Positions 44,820 through 53,404 of a stretch of 64,000 bases of DNA are shown piece after piece. Numbering within the stretch: position 1 is the first letter of the stretch; each line of letters starts with the position of its first letter. Below the pieces are notes generated by a model. It did no database searches and was not told the origin of the DNA. It saw nothing but the letters and a program-made list of their open reading frames with translations. A program made the position numbers and the translations under genes. The stretch is from Parendozoicomonas callyspongiae (GTDB lineage: Bacteria > Pseudomonadota > Gammaproteobacteria > Pseudomonadales > Endozoicomonadaceae). The DNA is taken from contig NZ_JAMFLX010000010.1 in assembly GCF_023502345.1 (NCBI RefSeq), positions 79,001-143,000 of the forward strand. Reading direction: 5' to 3'.

Positions 44820-46622
44820 TTACCTTTCTGGAGTTACCCCATGCAGGCGCTGTTTCCATTCATCTGATGCCCCTATTAACAGGGCCGTAATATCCTCATC
44901 CAGATCTGGCAGGATGATCCGTTGTTCAAGGTCACGCAATTCCTTTTGATGACTATTATTCTCGGGTGTTAATCTAATGGAGTCACCTGAGTCGTTATGG
45001 ATATCGTCGGGTAGCGATTCCTGTGACAGAAGTGAAACGGCCAGGACGCTTCCTGCTTTTATACCTTTGGTTAAATCTTCCTTTATGTGTTTGTTATCGT
45101 CTTCAAAGCTTATCAGGTTATTCTCATCCCAAAGCATTGGCGGAGGCAGATTAAATAGCAAGGAAAGAATCTGAGACATGACTAACATGGTTTCCCTGTT
45201 TTTATCAGCGAACGGGACAATGGTCAGAACAGGTTCCAGCAGAAGTTGAGTTAAAGATTCACTTTTTTCTGTGCTGCTTTTTTCTGTGTCGAGTAATTTA
45301 GCGGCTACCTTTTCTAAGATAAACTCCATAGATGGTATGGCAAGTGATGCTGGTAGTGGGTATACGGTTAGCTGCAACTTATCACGGAAAGCCTGCAGTT
45401 CCTCACCCTCAAGTTCGCCCATATTGAAGTCAGTTGGCGAAATTTGAAATATTTCTTTTGGTGCACATCGCAGGGTTAGCGGCTCTGTTGATGGCGATGC
45501 ATCCCCGCTCGACCCAGCAGGGCTTTGGGGGTAGGTCACTTCTACTATATTCTCGTCCCTGGCTGTCTCGAGGGTTTTCGTTAATTCTTGGTTTTGGGAT
45601 GATTCAGCTTTAAGGCTATCTATCAACCTCTCTTTGTGTATAGAACGTTTTAGGAAATTTTGGCGGGTGCTATCGCTATTATCCTTTGTAACTGATAACC
45701 GATCACCTTTAATGCGTAACAGGCGAGCTTCAGCATTTGCCTTAGCGTTTTCAAAACCGCCTTCTTGAGGGTTATTCGGGTCAACGGTAAAGAGCGATAG
45801 GGCCAGCTCCTGGAATGACTTTTTAGACTTGCTCAGTTCCAGAAGCTGTCCTGATTCTTTGCTGGTCAGTATTGAGTTGATGGCCAAAAGAAGAGAGATG
45901 AAATCTGGCTTGGTATGCTCATCCTCATCCTCATGAAAGGTATTTGCCAGCCTTATAAGAGCCGCTGCCTTACTGACGCTAAGTTCAGTGGAATCAGTAG
46001 CTTTTTTGCTGCCCCGAGTTTTCCTGGGCTTACCCATATTGGTAACGACGTCTGGTATAAACAGGCGAACCATAAACCTTTGTATGTGATCCTGGTTTTC
46101 CATCAGGCTCCACAAAGTATCGGCGGTCTCCTCATTGCTTTGATAATCGCTTGTTTCATCTTTCATGCGCGGTGTTGCAGTTTCTTCCTGGTCATAGCCG
46201 CTGACACCATCACTATCATCGTTAGCGCCACCACCATCGGAGGGGGTTTTTGGTGGGCTTTTGTGAGCATATTCTAGGAGATTCTGAAGTGAATCATTTC
46301 CTGGGGAGGGAGGGAATAAATTTGCATCTTCATTACAATACAGAGGAGAATCTCTGTCTTGGGCTGATGTATCTGAGATCAGTGATGGCGGGGTCTTAGG
46401 GTTCTTGGGCTGCAGGGGGGGGGATGCGGAAATATTATCCTCATCTGATGAATCTGTATTATCAGTTTTGGCTTTTTTGAGTGCTGGCGGTGCAGTTGGG
46501 GATGCTGGCGGCTTTTTGGATGGCGATGCAGGAGGAGTAAGAGAGTAAGCGCTGGGGTTGTGAAAAGCATAGAGAATAGACGCCGACAAGAACAAGAACC
46601 TGAGGTGTTTGGATTTGAGCAT
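44820..46622 (-). CDS. Exported low-complexity protein related to its downstream neighbour
   Basis: The 600-residue protein starts at MLKSKHLRFLFLSASILYA, a Sec-type signal; an upstream TTG reading has no clear support. Residues 35-160 are low-complexity Pro/Ser/Lys/Asp (SPSKKPPASPTAPP, then KKAKTDNTDSSDEDN). From about 182 it has one copy of the helical module found twice in the neighbouring 853-residue protein (RFMVRLFIPDVV, then VSKAAALIRLANTFHE), and at about 466 the shared C-terminal block (VPFADKNRETMLVMSQILSL). The two are therefore paralogues in tandem. No catalytic motif is recognised. A terminator follows. Confidence 0.75.
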   Translation of the reverse strand: MLKSKHLRFLFLSASILYAFHNPSAYSLTPPASPSKKPPASPTAPPALKKAKTDNTDSSDEDNISASPPLQPKNPKTPPSLISDTSAQDRDSPLYCNEDANLFPPSPGNDSLQNLLEYAHKSPPKTPSDGGGANDDSDGVSGYDQEETATPRMKDETSDYQSNEETADTLWSLMENQDHIQRFMVRLFIPDVVTNMGKPRKTRGSKKATDSTELSVSKAAALIRLANTFHEDEDEHTKPDFISLLLAINSILTSKESGQLLELSKSKKSFQELALSLFTVDPNNPQEGGFENAKANAEARLLRIKGDRLSVTKDNSDSTRQNFLKRSIHKERLIDSLKAESSQNQELTKTLETARDENIVEVTYPQSPAGSSGDASPSTEPLTLRCAPKEIFQISPTDFNMGELEGEELQAFRDKLQLTVYPLPASLAIPSMEFILEKVAAKLLDTEKSSTEKSESLTQLLLEPVLTIVPFADKNRETMLVMSQILSLLFNLPPPMLWDENNLISFEDDNKHIKEDLTKGIKAGSVLAVSLLSQESLPDDIHNDSGDSIRLTPENNSHQKELRDLEQRIILPDLDEDITALLIGASDEWKQRLHGVTPER

Positions 46623-47278
46623 AGCAAAAGCCAACTGACAGAAATCGACAGACCTCAAAGGTAGACGCTATTGGTTATATTTGTAGTCTCTGTAACTGGA
46701 AATAGTGTGCGAGTTTGATTGTTTATTCATTGGTAATAAAAGAAGGGTGAATTAATACCTATTTGATAGGTGGTTATTGGTACGTGTCAAATACGTGGAG
46801 CTATGTAGTTAATACGATAATTAAAACTTATTAAATTACTTTGGTAATAAAACTAATTTAACGAGGTTCTTGATTATGAGTTGCTTAGATGAAAATGATT
46901 CTTAATTAGCGAATCGTTCTCGAGTTTTGTTAAGAATCTGTTACAACAAAAGTTTAGTGCGCAATTTTTTTTGAGTCTGCAGATAGCCATGCCTTACAGA
47001 GCCAAACGATAGAAAAGTGCCTATTTTGTACGTTTGATAATCCATAACTAATAAAAATAATAGTATTCGGTCGCGTATTTTTTTATTTCAAACTCTGTTC
47101 GTGACTTATATCAATTCAACAGAAAAGAAAATAATCAATAATCTTTGAACAATCTCAAGTTGTATCAGTCAGTACCAGTTCTTACTTTTGTTAAGTGCGC
47201 TTAATTCAGGTGCGTGTCTGTTAATTTGAAATTGTATTTCCCGCAATTAACGGATGGCCTCTGGAAGGAGAGCTTACC
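46623..47278. other. AT-rich intergenic region upstream of rnfB
   Basis: This 656-base region separates the divergent exported-protein gene from the rnf operon. It is clearly AT-rich. A short inverted repeat (TTTTGTT at 46925-46931 and AACAAAA at 46945-46951) is visible. I find no complete FNR box or other operator. No gene or RNA was recognised. Confidence 0.5.
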
Positions 47279-48154
47279 TTGGATGCCAGCTTGACTATAA
47301 CCAGTGCCACAGTATTTATGGCAGCCCTTGGTGGTTTGCTTGCTGTTTTGTTGGTACTGGCAAATAAACGTCTTTATGTATATGAAGACCCCCGTATAGA
47401 AGAAGTAGAAAACTTGTTGCCAAGTGCCAACTGTGGTGCCTGCGGCCAGCCCGGCTGTAAAGCATTTGCAGAAGGTCTGGTGGAAGGTAAATTCTCTCCT
47501 TCTCAGTGCACTGCCAACAGCGCAGATATGAACGGCCTGATCGCCTCCACTCTTGGTGTCGGTTTGGGTGCCCAGGAAAAGAAACTCGCACGTCTGGCCT
47601 GTGCCGGCGGTAACCACGTTGCCTGGCAGCGTGCCCGCTATAAAGGTCTGGATGGCTGCCGGGCCGCCGATATTGTAGCCGGTGGCGGTAAAGGTTGCAG
47701 CTGGGGTTGCCTGGGTATGGCGGACTGTTCCCACGCTTGTACTTTCGATGCCATCTCTATGGACGACAACGGTCTTCCTGTTGTTGATGAAGAAAAGTGC
47801 ACTGGCTGTGGTGACTGTGTGACAGCCTGTCCCCGTGGTTTGTTCTCCATTCATCCCGAGAACCACAAACTCTGGGTTGCCTGTAAAAACCTGGAGCATG
47901 GTGAAGCGGCTGAAGCGGATTGTGATGTGGCCTGTAACGCCTGCACCCGTTGTGCTGCTGATGCGCCTGCCGGCGTCATCGCGATGACCAATAACCTCGC
48001 CACTATTGATTACAGCAAGAATGACAAGCTGACCCGTCAGGTAACCGATCGTTGCCCAACCGGCGCGATTGTCTGGCTGGATAAAGGCAAGGTCCATAAA
48101 GGCGAAGCTGCCCGTAAGGTACTTCGTAAGGATGCACTGCCAGTAGCCAGATAG
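47279..48154 (+). CDS. rnfB: Rnf complex ferredoxin-like subunit RnfB
   Basis: RnfB receives electrons from ferredoxin and passes them into the Rnf membrane complex. The TTG start follows GAAGGAG. One N-terminal membrane helix (TVFMAALGGLLAVLLVLA, about 10-28) anchors a cytosolic part with the Fe-S motif NCGACGQPGCKAFAEGL, a second cysteine block CSWGCLGMADCSHAC, and CTGCGDCVTACPRGLF. The length of 291 is longer than E. coli RsxB (192) and nearer to other extended RnfB forms. It stands apart from the other rnf genes, before nifJ. Confidence 0.93.
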   Translation: MDASLTITSATVFMAALGGLLAVLLVLANKRLYVYEDPRIEEVENLLPSANCGACGQPGCKAFAEGLVEGKFSPSQCTANSADMNGLIASTLGVGLGAQEKKLARLACAGGNHVAWQRARYKGLDGCRAADIVAGGGKGCSWGCLGMADCSHACTFDAISMDDNGLPVVDEEKCTGCGDCVTACPRGLFSIHPENHKLWVACKNLEHGEAAEADCDVACNACTRCAADAPAGVIAMTNNLATIDYSKNDKLTRQVTDRCPTGAIVWLDKGKVHKGEAARKVLRKDALPVAR

Positions 48155-48179
48155 GGTTGCTGGTATTTTTTTCGGCTTT

Positions 48180-48255
48180 CTGCCGGGAACCCGTCCGGTG
48201 AATCGGTCACCCGGGGGCTGGCAGAGAACCTTCAATTAGCTGCAAAGTCTGCAGC
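48180..48255 (+). other. Structured intergenic RNA between rnfB and nifJ
   Basis: Two hairpins can form in the message. The first (48180-48224) has outer arms CTGCC and GGCAG enclosing CCGGTGA and TCACCCGG with one bulge. The second (48239-48255) is GCTGCA/TGCAGC with a five-base loop and ends 16 bases before the nifJ start. They may control stability or translation of the two parts of the message. Confidence 0.5.
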
Positions 48256-48271
48256 TCAGTTAACTCAGGTA

Positions 48272-51200
48272 ATGACCGTGAAAAAAGAACCTGACCATCA
48301 AGTCGCTAATAATGTGAAGTACCCCGGCAAACGCATGGCGATGGACGGCAACACTGCCGTTATCATGTGTGAGCGGGAAGCTTCCGACGCTGCTGGTGCC
48401 TATCCAATCACGCCATCCACTCAGATGGGTGAATACTGGGCAATCGAATCCGCCAAGGGTCACGTAAACGTTGGCGGCAAGCCGCTGATCTTCGTTGAGC
48501 CTGAGTCTGAGCATGCTGCTGCCGCTGTTACAGCCGGTATGGCCATGTCCGGTCTGCGTGCCACCAACTTCTCCTCCGCCCAGGGTATCGCGTATATGCA
48601 CGAATCCCTGTACGCAGCGGTTGGTAAGCGTCTGCCTTACGTTCTGAACGTTGGCGCACGTGCGATGACCAAGTCCACTCTGAACGTACACTGCTCCCAC
48701 GATGACTACCACTGTGTGGACGACACTGGTTTCTTCCAGCTGTTCGGTGCCACTGCACAGGAAGCGGCTGACCTTAACCTGATCGGTCGTAAAATTGCAG
48801 AAGAGTCCCTGACTCCTGCCATCGTTGCCCAGGACGGCTTCTTGACGACTCACCTGATCGAGCCTGTTATGGTTCCTGAACGTGAGCTGGTTGAAGAATT
48901 CTGTGGTCGTCCAGACGACATCATCGACTGCCCAACTCCTGCCCAGAAGATGATCTACGGTCCTAAGCGCCGTCGTGTACCTGAGCTGTGGGACGTTGAT
49001 AACCCCATCGTAGCTGGTCCTGTACAGAACCAGGATGCATACATGCAGTCTGTTGCTGCCCAGCGTCCTTACTTCTTCGAGCACATCCGTGAAATCACTG
49101 ATCGCTGCATGAAGGAATACGGTGAGCTGACTGGTCGTCATTACCAGCGTGCTGCTTTCTATAAGATGGAAGACGCTGAGTACGTTATCGTAGGTCAGGG
49201 TTCCATGCCTCTGCAGGCCAACGCCGTTGCTGATTACATGCGCGAGAAGCGTGGAATCAAGATGGGTGTTGTTAACCTGACTATGTTCCGTCCGTTCCCA
49301 GGTGATCTGCTGGGCGCTGCACTGAAAGGCCGTAAGGGCGTTTGTGTACTGGAGCGTACTGACCAGCCTCTGGCAGAAGATCTGCCAATCATCCGTGAAA
49401 TGCGTGCAGTTCTGACCAAGTGTCTGGAAAATGGCATGGCTCCAGAAGGTAAGAAACCTTACCCACTGTACGACAGCTTCGCTGCTACCGATGCTCCTCG
49501 CATGTATTCTGGCTGCTACGGCCTGGGTTCCCGTGACTTCCAGCCTGAAGGCGTAATCGCGGCTATCGAAAACATGCTGGACGATGGCGCGCAGAAGCCA
49601 TTCTTCTACCTGGGTATCGACTTCGTTCGCGAACAAGCTGCCAACCCTAAAGACGAAATTCGTCGTCAGGAAATCCTGGACGCGTACCCACACGTTAAGG
49701 AACTGTCCCTGAAGGGTTCTGAGAACCCTAACCTGCTGCCTGAAGGTGCTATCACCGTACGCATGCACTCCATCGGCGGCTGGGGTATGATCACCACAGG
49801 TAAGAACCTGTCCATGACCCTGTACGATCTGCTGGGTTATGACATCCGTGCGAATCCTAAGTACGGTTCTGAAAAGAAGGGTATGCCGACAACTTACTAC
49901 CTGTCTGCAGCTCCAGAACCTATCCGCATCAACTGTGAGCACACCTACGTTGACGTGGTAATGTCTCCAGATGCGAAAGTATTCAGCCACTCCAACCCGC
50001 TGATGGGTCTGAAGGAAGGCGGTACTTTCATCATCCAGAGTGAAGAAACTGATCCAAACAAAGTTTGGGCCAAGATTCCTCGCAAGTTCCAGCAGGAGAT
50101 CGTTGATCGCGGCATCCGCGTATTCTTCATCGACGGCTTCAAGATTGCCCGTGAAGAAGCGTCCAACGTTGAACTGCAGTTCCGTATGCAGGGTAACGTA
50201 TTCCAGGGCTCCTTCTTCGCTGCTTCCCCTCTGATGGAAAAAGCCGGTCTGGATGAAGAAGGCCTTTTCAAAGCTATCGAAGGTCAGCTGCGCGCCAAGT
50301 TCGGTCATAAAGGCGAGCGCATCGTAACCGACAACATCCGTGTTGTACGTCGTGGCTTCGACGAAGTCGTCGAAATCACCGAAAAGGTTGTTGGCGTATA
50401 CGAAGAAGCTGTACGTAAGGAAGAGAAGCTGCCAGTTATGCTGAGCCGCTCCCCTGAGTCCAGCAACCCACAGAGCTCTCTGCACGACTTCTGGGATAAG
50501 GTTGGTTCCTTCTACGTGAAGGGTCAGGGTAACGACAACCCAGCCGATCCAAACATGTCCATGTCCCTGATGCCTGCCGGCACCGGTATGTACCGTGACA
50601 TGACTCAGATCCGCTTCGAGTATCCAAAGTACATTCCTGAGAAGTGTACTGCTTGTGGCGACTGCTACACCGTATGTCCTGACAGCGCACTGCCTGGTCT
50701 GGCCAACACGCTGGAAGAAGTCTTCAAGACAGCTGTTGATCGCATCGAAACCAAGGGTATGCCTACCCTGTACCTGCGTCGTGAAACCCGCGCCCTCGAG
50801 AAGCGTGTTCGCGCCCTGGTTGACCAGCAAGGTGAAGCAGCCAACGTTACCCGTCTGATCGATCAGGCTGTACTGGAACGTCTGGCTGACGAATCTGACG
50901 AGAAGAAGAAGTCCGGTCTGGAGAAAGAATTCGCCCAGTTCCTGGATATCGTTGGTGACTTCGGCTTCGCTATCACCAAGCCTTACTACACCAACATGGA
51001 GAAGAAGCAGAAGGGCTCCGGCGGTCTGTTCTCCATCACTCTGAACCCAATGACCTGTAAGGGTTGCATGGAGTGTGTTCGCGTATGTAGCGAAGGTGCC
51101 CTGGTTGCAGAACCTCAGACTGAAGAAGACGTTGCACGTATTCGCAAGAACTGGGAATTCTGGAACGACCTGCCAACCACTGGTGCCCAGTTCAACCGTA

Positions 51201-53197
51201 TCGACGATCTCGACGAGAAGATCGGTGCGCTGGAAACCATGCTGATGAACAAAGACAGCTACATGGCGACTGTATCCGGTGACGGTGCGTGCCTGGGCTG
51301 TGCAGAAAAGACTGTTATCCACCTGTTCACCAGTACTGTTAGCTCCCTGATGCAGCCTCGCGTCAAGAAGCACCTGGCTCAGATCGACCAACTGGTTGCC
51401 CAGCTGGAAACTCATGTTCGCATGAAGCTGGCCGGTGACGTTGACTTCTCCGATACCTCCGCTGTTGCCAAGGCTATCGAAGAGCACAAGGGCCACGACC
51501 TGACTCTGTCCGGTCTGACCGAAAGCATGGGTCAGAGCTCCGACAAGGTTATTGATGCCAAGTGGCTGCGCTGGGTTACCCAGCTGATGGAAAAACTGAA
51601 GCACCTCAAGTGGTTGTACACCGATGGTAACCACGGCACTGGTCGTGCGTTCATGGGTGCTACCAACGCAACTGGTTGTACTTCTGTATGGGGTGCTACC
51701 TACCCATACAACCCATATCCGTTCCCATGGGCCAACCACCTGTTCCAGGACAGCCCATCTCTGGCAATGGGTATCTTCGAAGGTCACATGTGCAAGATGG
51801 CAGACGGCTTCAAGCTGCTGCGTCAGGCTGAGATCGAACTGAAAGAAGGTTATGACTTCGCCAAGCACGACGAATTCATGACTCACTTCAACTGGAGAGA
51901 TTTCTCCGATGAAGAATTCCACCTGTGTCCTCCAATCGTGGCGATCGGTGGTGACGGTGCGATGTACGACATCGGCTTCCAGAACATGTCTCGTCTGCTG
52001 GCCTCCGGTCACCCACTGAAGGTTATGGTTCTGGATACCCAGGTTTACTCCAACACTGGTGGTCAGGCCTGTACTTCCTCCTTCGTTGGTCAGGTTGCCG
52101 ACATGGCTCCTTACGGCAAGGCGAAGCCAGGTAAGATTGAAGAGAAGCGTAAAGAGATCAGCCTCATCGGTCTGGCTCACCGCACCTCTTACATCCTGCA
52201 GAGCTCTATCTCTCACACCACTCACCTGCTGGAAGGCTTCATCGATGGTCTGAACGCGCGTCGTCCTGCGCTGTTCAACATCTACTGTGTATGTCCTGCA
52301 GAACACGGTGTGGCTGATGACGTAGCCAAGACTCAGGCCAAGGTTGCTGTTGATTCCCGTGCTTACCCACTGTTCAGCTACAACCCTGAACACGGTGACA
52401 GCATCATCGATTGCTCCAGCCTGGAAGGTAACGCCGGTCTGGACAAGAAGTGGCTGGAACAAACCATCCGCTACGTTGATGAGCAGGGTGCTGAGCAGAA
52501 GATGGTTCTGCCTCTGACCTTTGCTGACTTCGCCATGACCGAAGCCCGCTTCAGCAAGCACTTCAAGAAAGTGCCTGTAGAAGCTTGGAATGACGACATG
52601 ATTCCTCTGCACGAGTTCCTGGAACTGTCTGTAGAAGATCGTGATGGCCTGTTCCCATACGTTATGGGTACCGACAAGAACAACCACCTGGTACGTGTAC
52701 TGGTTGCACAGCCAATGGTTGATTCCTGTGAAGAGCGTGTTCACTTCTGGAACCAGCTGCGCAGCATCACTGGTCAGGACGTTAAGAACGCCATCAAGGA
52801 AGCTGAAGACAAGGCCCGCGCTGAGTTCGCCGGTGCTGCGACGTCCGCTATCCAGCAACTGGCCGGTGGCAACGTTTCTGCAGTAGCCAGCGCTTCCAGC
52901 ATGATTCCTGTTGCCGCAGACGCTCCCGCTGCAGCTGCTGCACCTTCCGGTGACGCAGTATGGATCGAGACTGGTGAGTGCACCGCATGTGACGACTGCA
53001 TCAATATCAACTCCAGCATCTTCGGCAAAGCTGACGACGGTACTGCTTTTGTAGCCAATGCCCAGGGCGGTCCTTTCAAGGATATCGTGAAGGCGGCTGA
53101 GAAGTGCCCAGCTGGCTGTCTGCATCCCGGAGCGCCTATGGATATGGGCGAAAAGGATGTTGAGAAGCTGATCAAGCGTGCTGAGAAGTTCCAGTAA
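48272..53197 (+). CDS. nifJ: Pyruvate:ferredoxin (flavodoxin) oxidoreductase, enlarged, with C-terminal ferredoxin
   Basis: The enzyme oxidises pyruvate with CoA to acetyl-CoA and CO2 and reduces ferredoxin. The 1641-residue chain has the N-terminal pyrimidine domain (CEREASDAAGAYPITPSTQ), the gamma-like domain (HSIGGWGMITTGKNLS, near 490), two clustered 4Fe-4S motifs (CTACGDCYTVCP at about 792, CKGCMECVRVCSEGA at about 929), the proximal cluster (GDGACLGCAEK, about 1003) and the thiamine site (GGDGAMYD and YSNTGGQACT, after 1226). Usual NifJ is about 1200 residues; the extra length comes from an insert between the two cluster motifs, one near 1020-1110, and a C-terminal ferredoxin module (CTACDDCININ, then CPAGCLHPG, after 1570). 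Codon use is highly biased, suggesting strong expression. It lies between rnfB and rnfC. Confidence 0.93.
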   Translation: MTVKKEPDHQVANNVKYPGKRMAMDGNTAVIMCEREASDAAGAYPITPSTQMGEYWAIESAKGHVNVGGKPLIFVEPESEHAAAAVTAGMAMSGLRATNFSSAQGIAYMHESLYAAVGKRLPYVLNVGARAMTKSTLNVHCSHDDYHCVDDTGFFQLFGATAQEAADLNLIGRKIAEESLTPAIVAQDGFLTTHLIEPVMVPERELVEEFCGRPDDIIDCPTPAQKMIYGPKRRRVPELWDVDNPIVAGPVQNQDAYMQSVAAQRPYFFEHIREITDRCMKEYGELTGRHYQRAAFYKMEDAEYVIVGQGSMPLQANAVADYMREKRGIKMGVVNLTMFRPFPGDLLGAALKGRKGVCVLERTDQPLAEDLPIIREMRAVLTKCLENGMAPEGKKPYPLYDSFAATDAPRMYSGCYGLGSRDFQPEGVIAAIENMLDDGAQKPFFYLGIDFVREQAANPKDEIRRQEILDAYPHVKELSLKGSENPNLLPEGAITVRMHSIGGWGMITTGKNLSMTLYDLLGYDIRANPKYGSEKKGMPTTYYLSAAPEPIRINCEHTYVDVVMSPDAKVFSHSNPLMGLKEGGTFIIQSEETDPNKVWAKIPRKFQQEIVDRGIRVFFIDGFKIAREEASNVELQFRMQGNVFQGSFFAASPLMEKAGLDEEGLFKAIEGQLRAKFGHKGERIVTDNIRVVRRGFDEVVEITEKVVGVYEEAVRKEEKLPVMLSRSPESSNPQSSLHDFWDKVGSFYVKGQGNDNPADPNMSMSLMPAGTGMYRDMTQIRFEYPKYIPEKCTACGDCYTVCPDSALPGLANTLEEVFKTAVDRIETKGMPTLYLRRETRALEKRVRALVDQQGEAANVTRLIDQAVLERLADESDEKKKSGLEKEFAQFLDIVGDFGFAITKPYYTNMEKKQKGSGGLFSITLNPMTCKGCMECVRVCSEGALVAEPQTEEDVARIRKNWEFWNDLPTTGAQFNRIDDLDEKIGALETMLMNKDSYMATVSGDGACLGCAEKTVIHLFTSTVSSLMQPRVKKHLAQIDQLVAQLETHVRMKLAGDVDFSDTSAVAKAIEEHKGHDLTLSGLTESMGQSSDKVIDAKWLRWVTQLMEKLKHLKWLYTDGNHGTGRAFMGATNATGCTSVWGATYPYNPYPFPWANHLFQDSPSLAMGIFEGHMCKMADGFKLLRQAEIELKEGYDFAKHDEFMTHFNWRDFSDEEFHLCPPIVAIGGDGAMYDIGFQNMSRLLASGHPLKVMVLDTQVYSNTGGQACTSSFVGQVADMAPYGKAKPGKIEEKRKEISLIGLAHRTSYILQSSISHTTHLLEGFIDGLNARRPALFNIYCVCPAEHGVADDVAKTQAKVAVDSRAYPLFSYNPEHGDSIIDCSSLEGNAGLDKKWLEQTIRYVDEQGAEQKMVLPLTFADFAMTEARFSKHFKKVPVEAWNDDMIPLHEFLELSVEDRDGLFPYVMGTDKNNHLVRVLVAQPMVDSCEERVHFWNQLRSITGQDVKNAIKEAEDKARAEFAGAATSAIQQLAGGNVSAVASASSMIPVAADAPAAAAAPSGDAVWIETGECTACDDCININSSIFGKADDGTAFVANAQGGPFKDIVKAAEKCPAGCLHPGAPMDMGEKDVEKLIKRAEKFQ

Positions 53198-53211
53198 TCT
53201 CGCTTGAGGTG

Positions 53212-53235
53212 CTGACTCTGCTTTTTCGGAGTCAG
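53212..53235 (+). other. Small hairpin after nifJ
   Basis: CTGACTC and GAGTCAG form a seven-base stem with a ten-base T-rich loop, 15 bases after the nifJ stop. It abuts the large three-way structure that follows and could not form together with the first base pair of that stem. It may be part of a processing region. Confidence 0.5.
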
Positions 53236-53341
53236 TGCCGGTAACGAGGTTTATGTTTATCCGCGCCTCGGAGCTGTCCTTGCTCCGGGGCGCTATCAGG
53301 CCATCCATGGCCTTTGAAAACATAAACCCCGCCACCGGCAC
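53235..53341 (+). ncRNA. Predicted three-way-junction RNA in the nifJ-rnfC gap
   Basis: The outer stem pairs GTGCCGGT (53235-53242) with ACCGGCAC (53334-53341) and, after a small internal loop, GGTTTATGTTT (53248-53258) with AAACATAAACC (53318-53328). Inside are two hairpins: GCGCCTCGGAGC with GCTCCGGGGCGC (53263-53274, 53282-53293; one G-U pair) and AGGCCA with TGGCCT (53298-53303, 53308-53313). In all, 37 base pairs in 107 bases. It matches no riboswitch I recognise. It may be a cis-regulatory or mRNA-stability element, or a small intergenic repeat element of the ERIC/MITE kind. Confidence 0.65.
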
Positions 53342-53404
53342 CTCTTGCATTGGAGTTGCCGTCAGAAGGCAATTCATTTTGTTGGTAACTTCAGGATTGT
53401 CCTT

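Noticed and set aside
47201..48235. A 344-codon open frame antisense to rnfB
   Set aside because: rnfB has clear Fe-S motifs and a good ribosome site; the antisense frame is a codon-bias shadow.
53235..53341. Considered as a known riboswitch (for example molybdenum cofactor or TPP class)
   Set aside because: I could not match the conserved core of any known class; it is reported only as a predicted structure.
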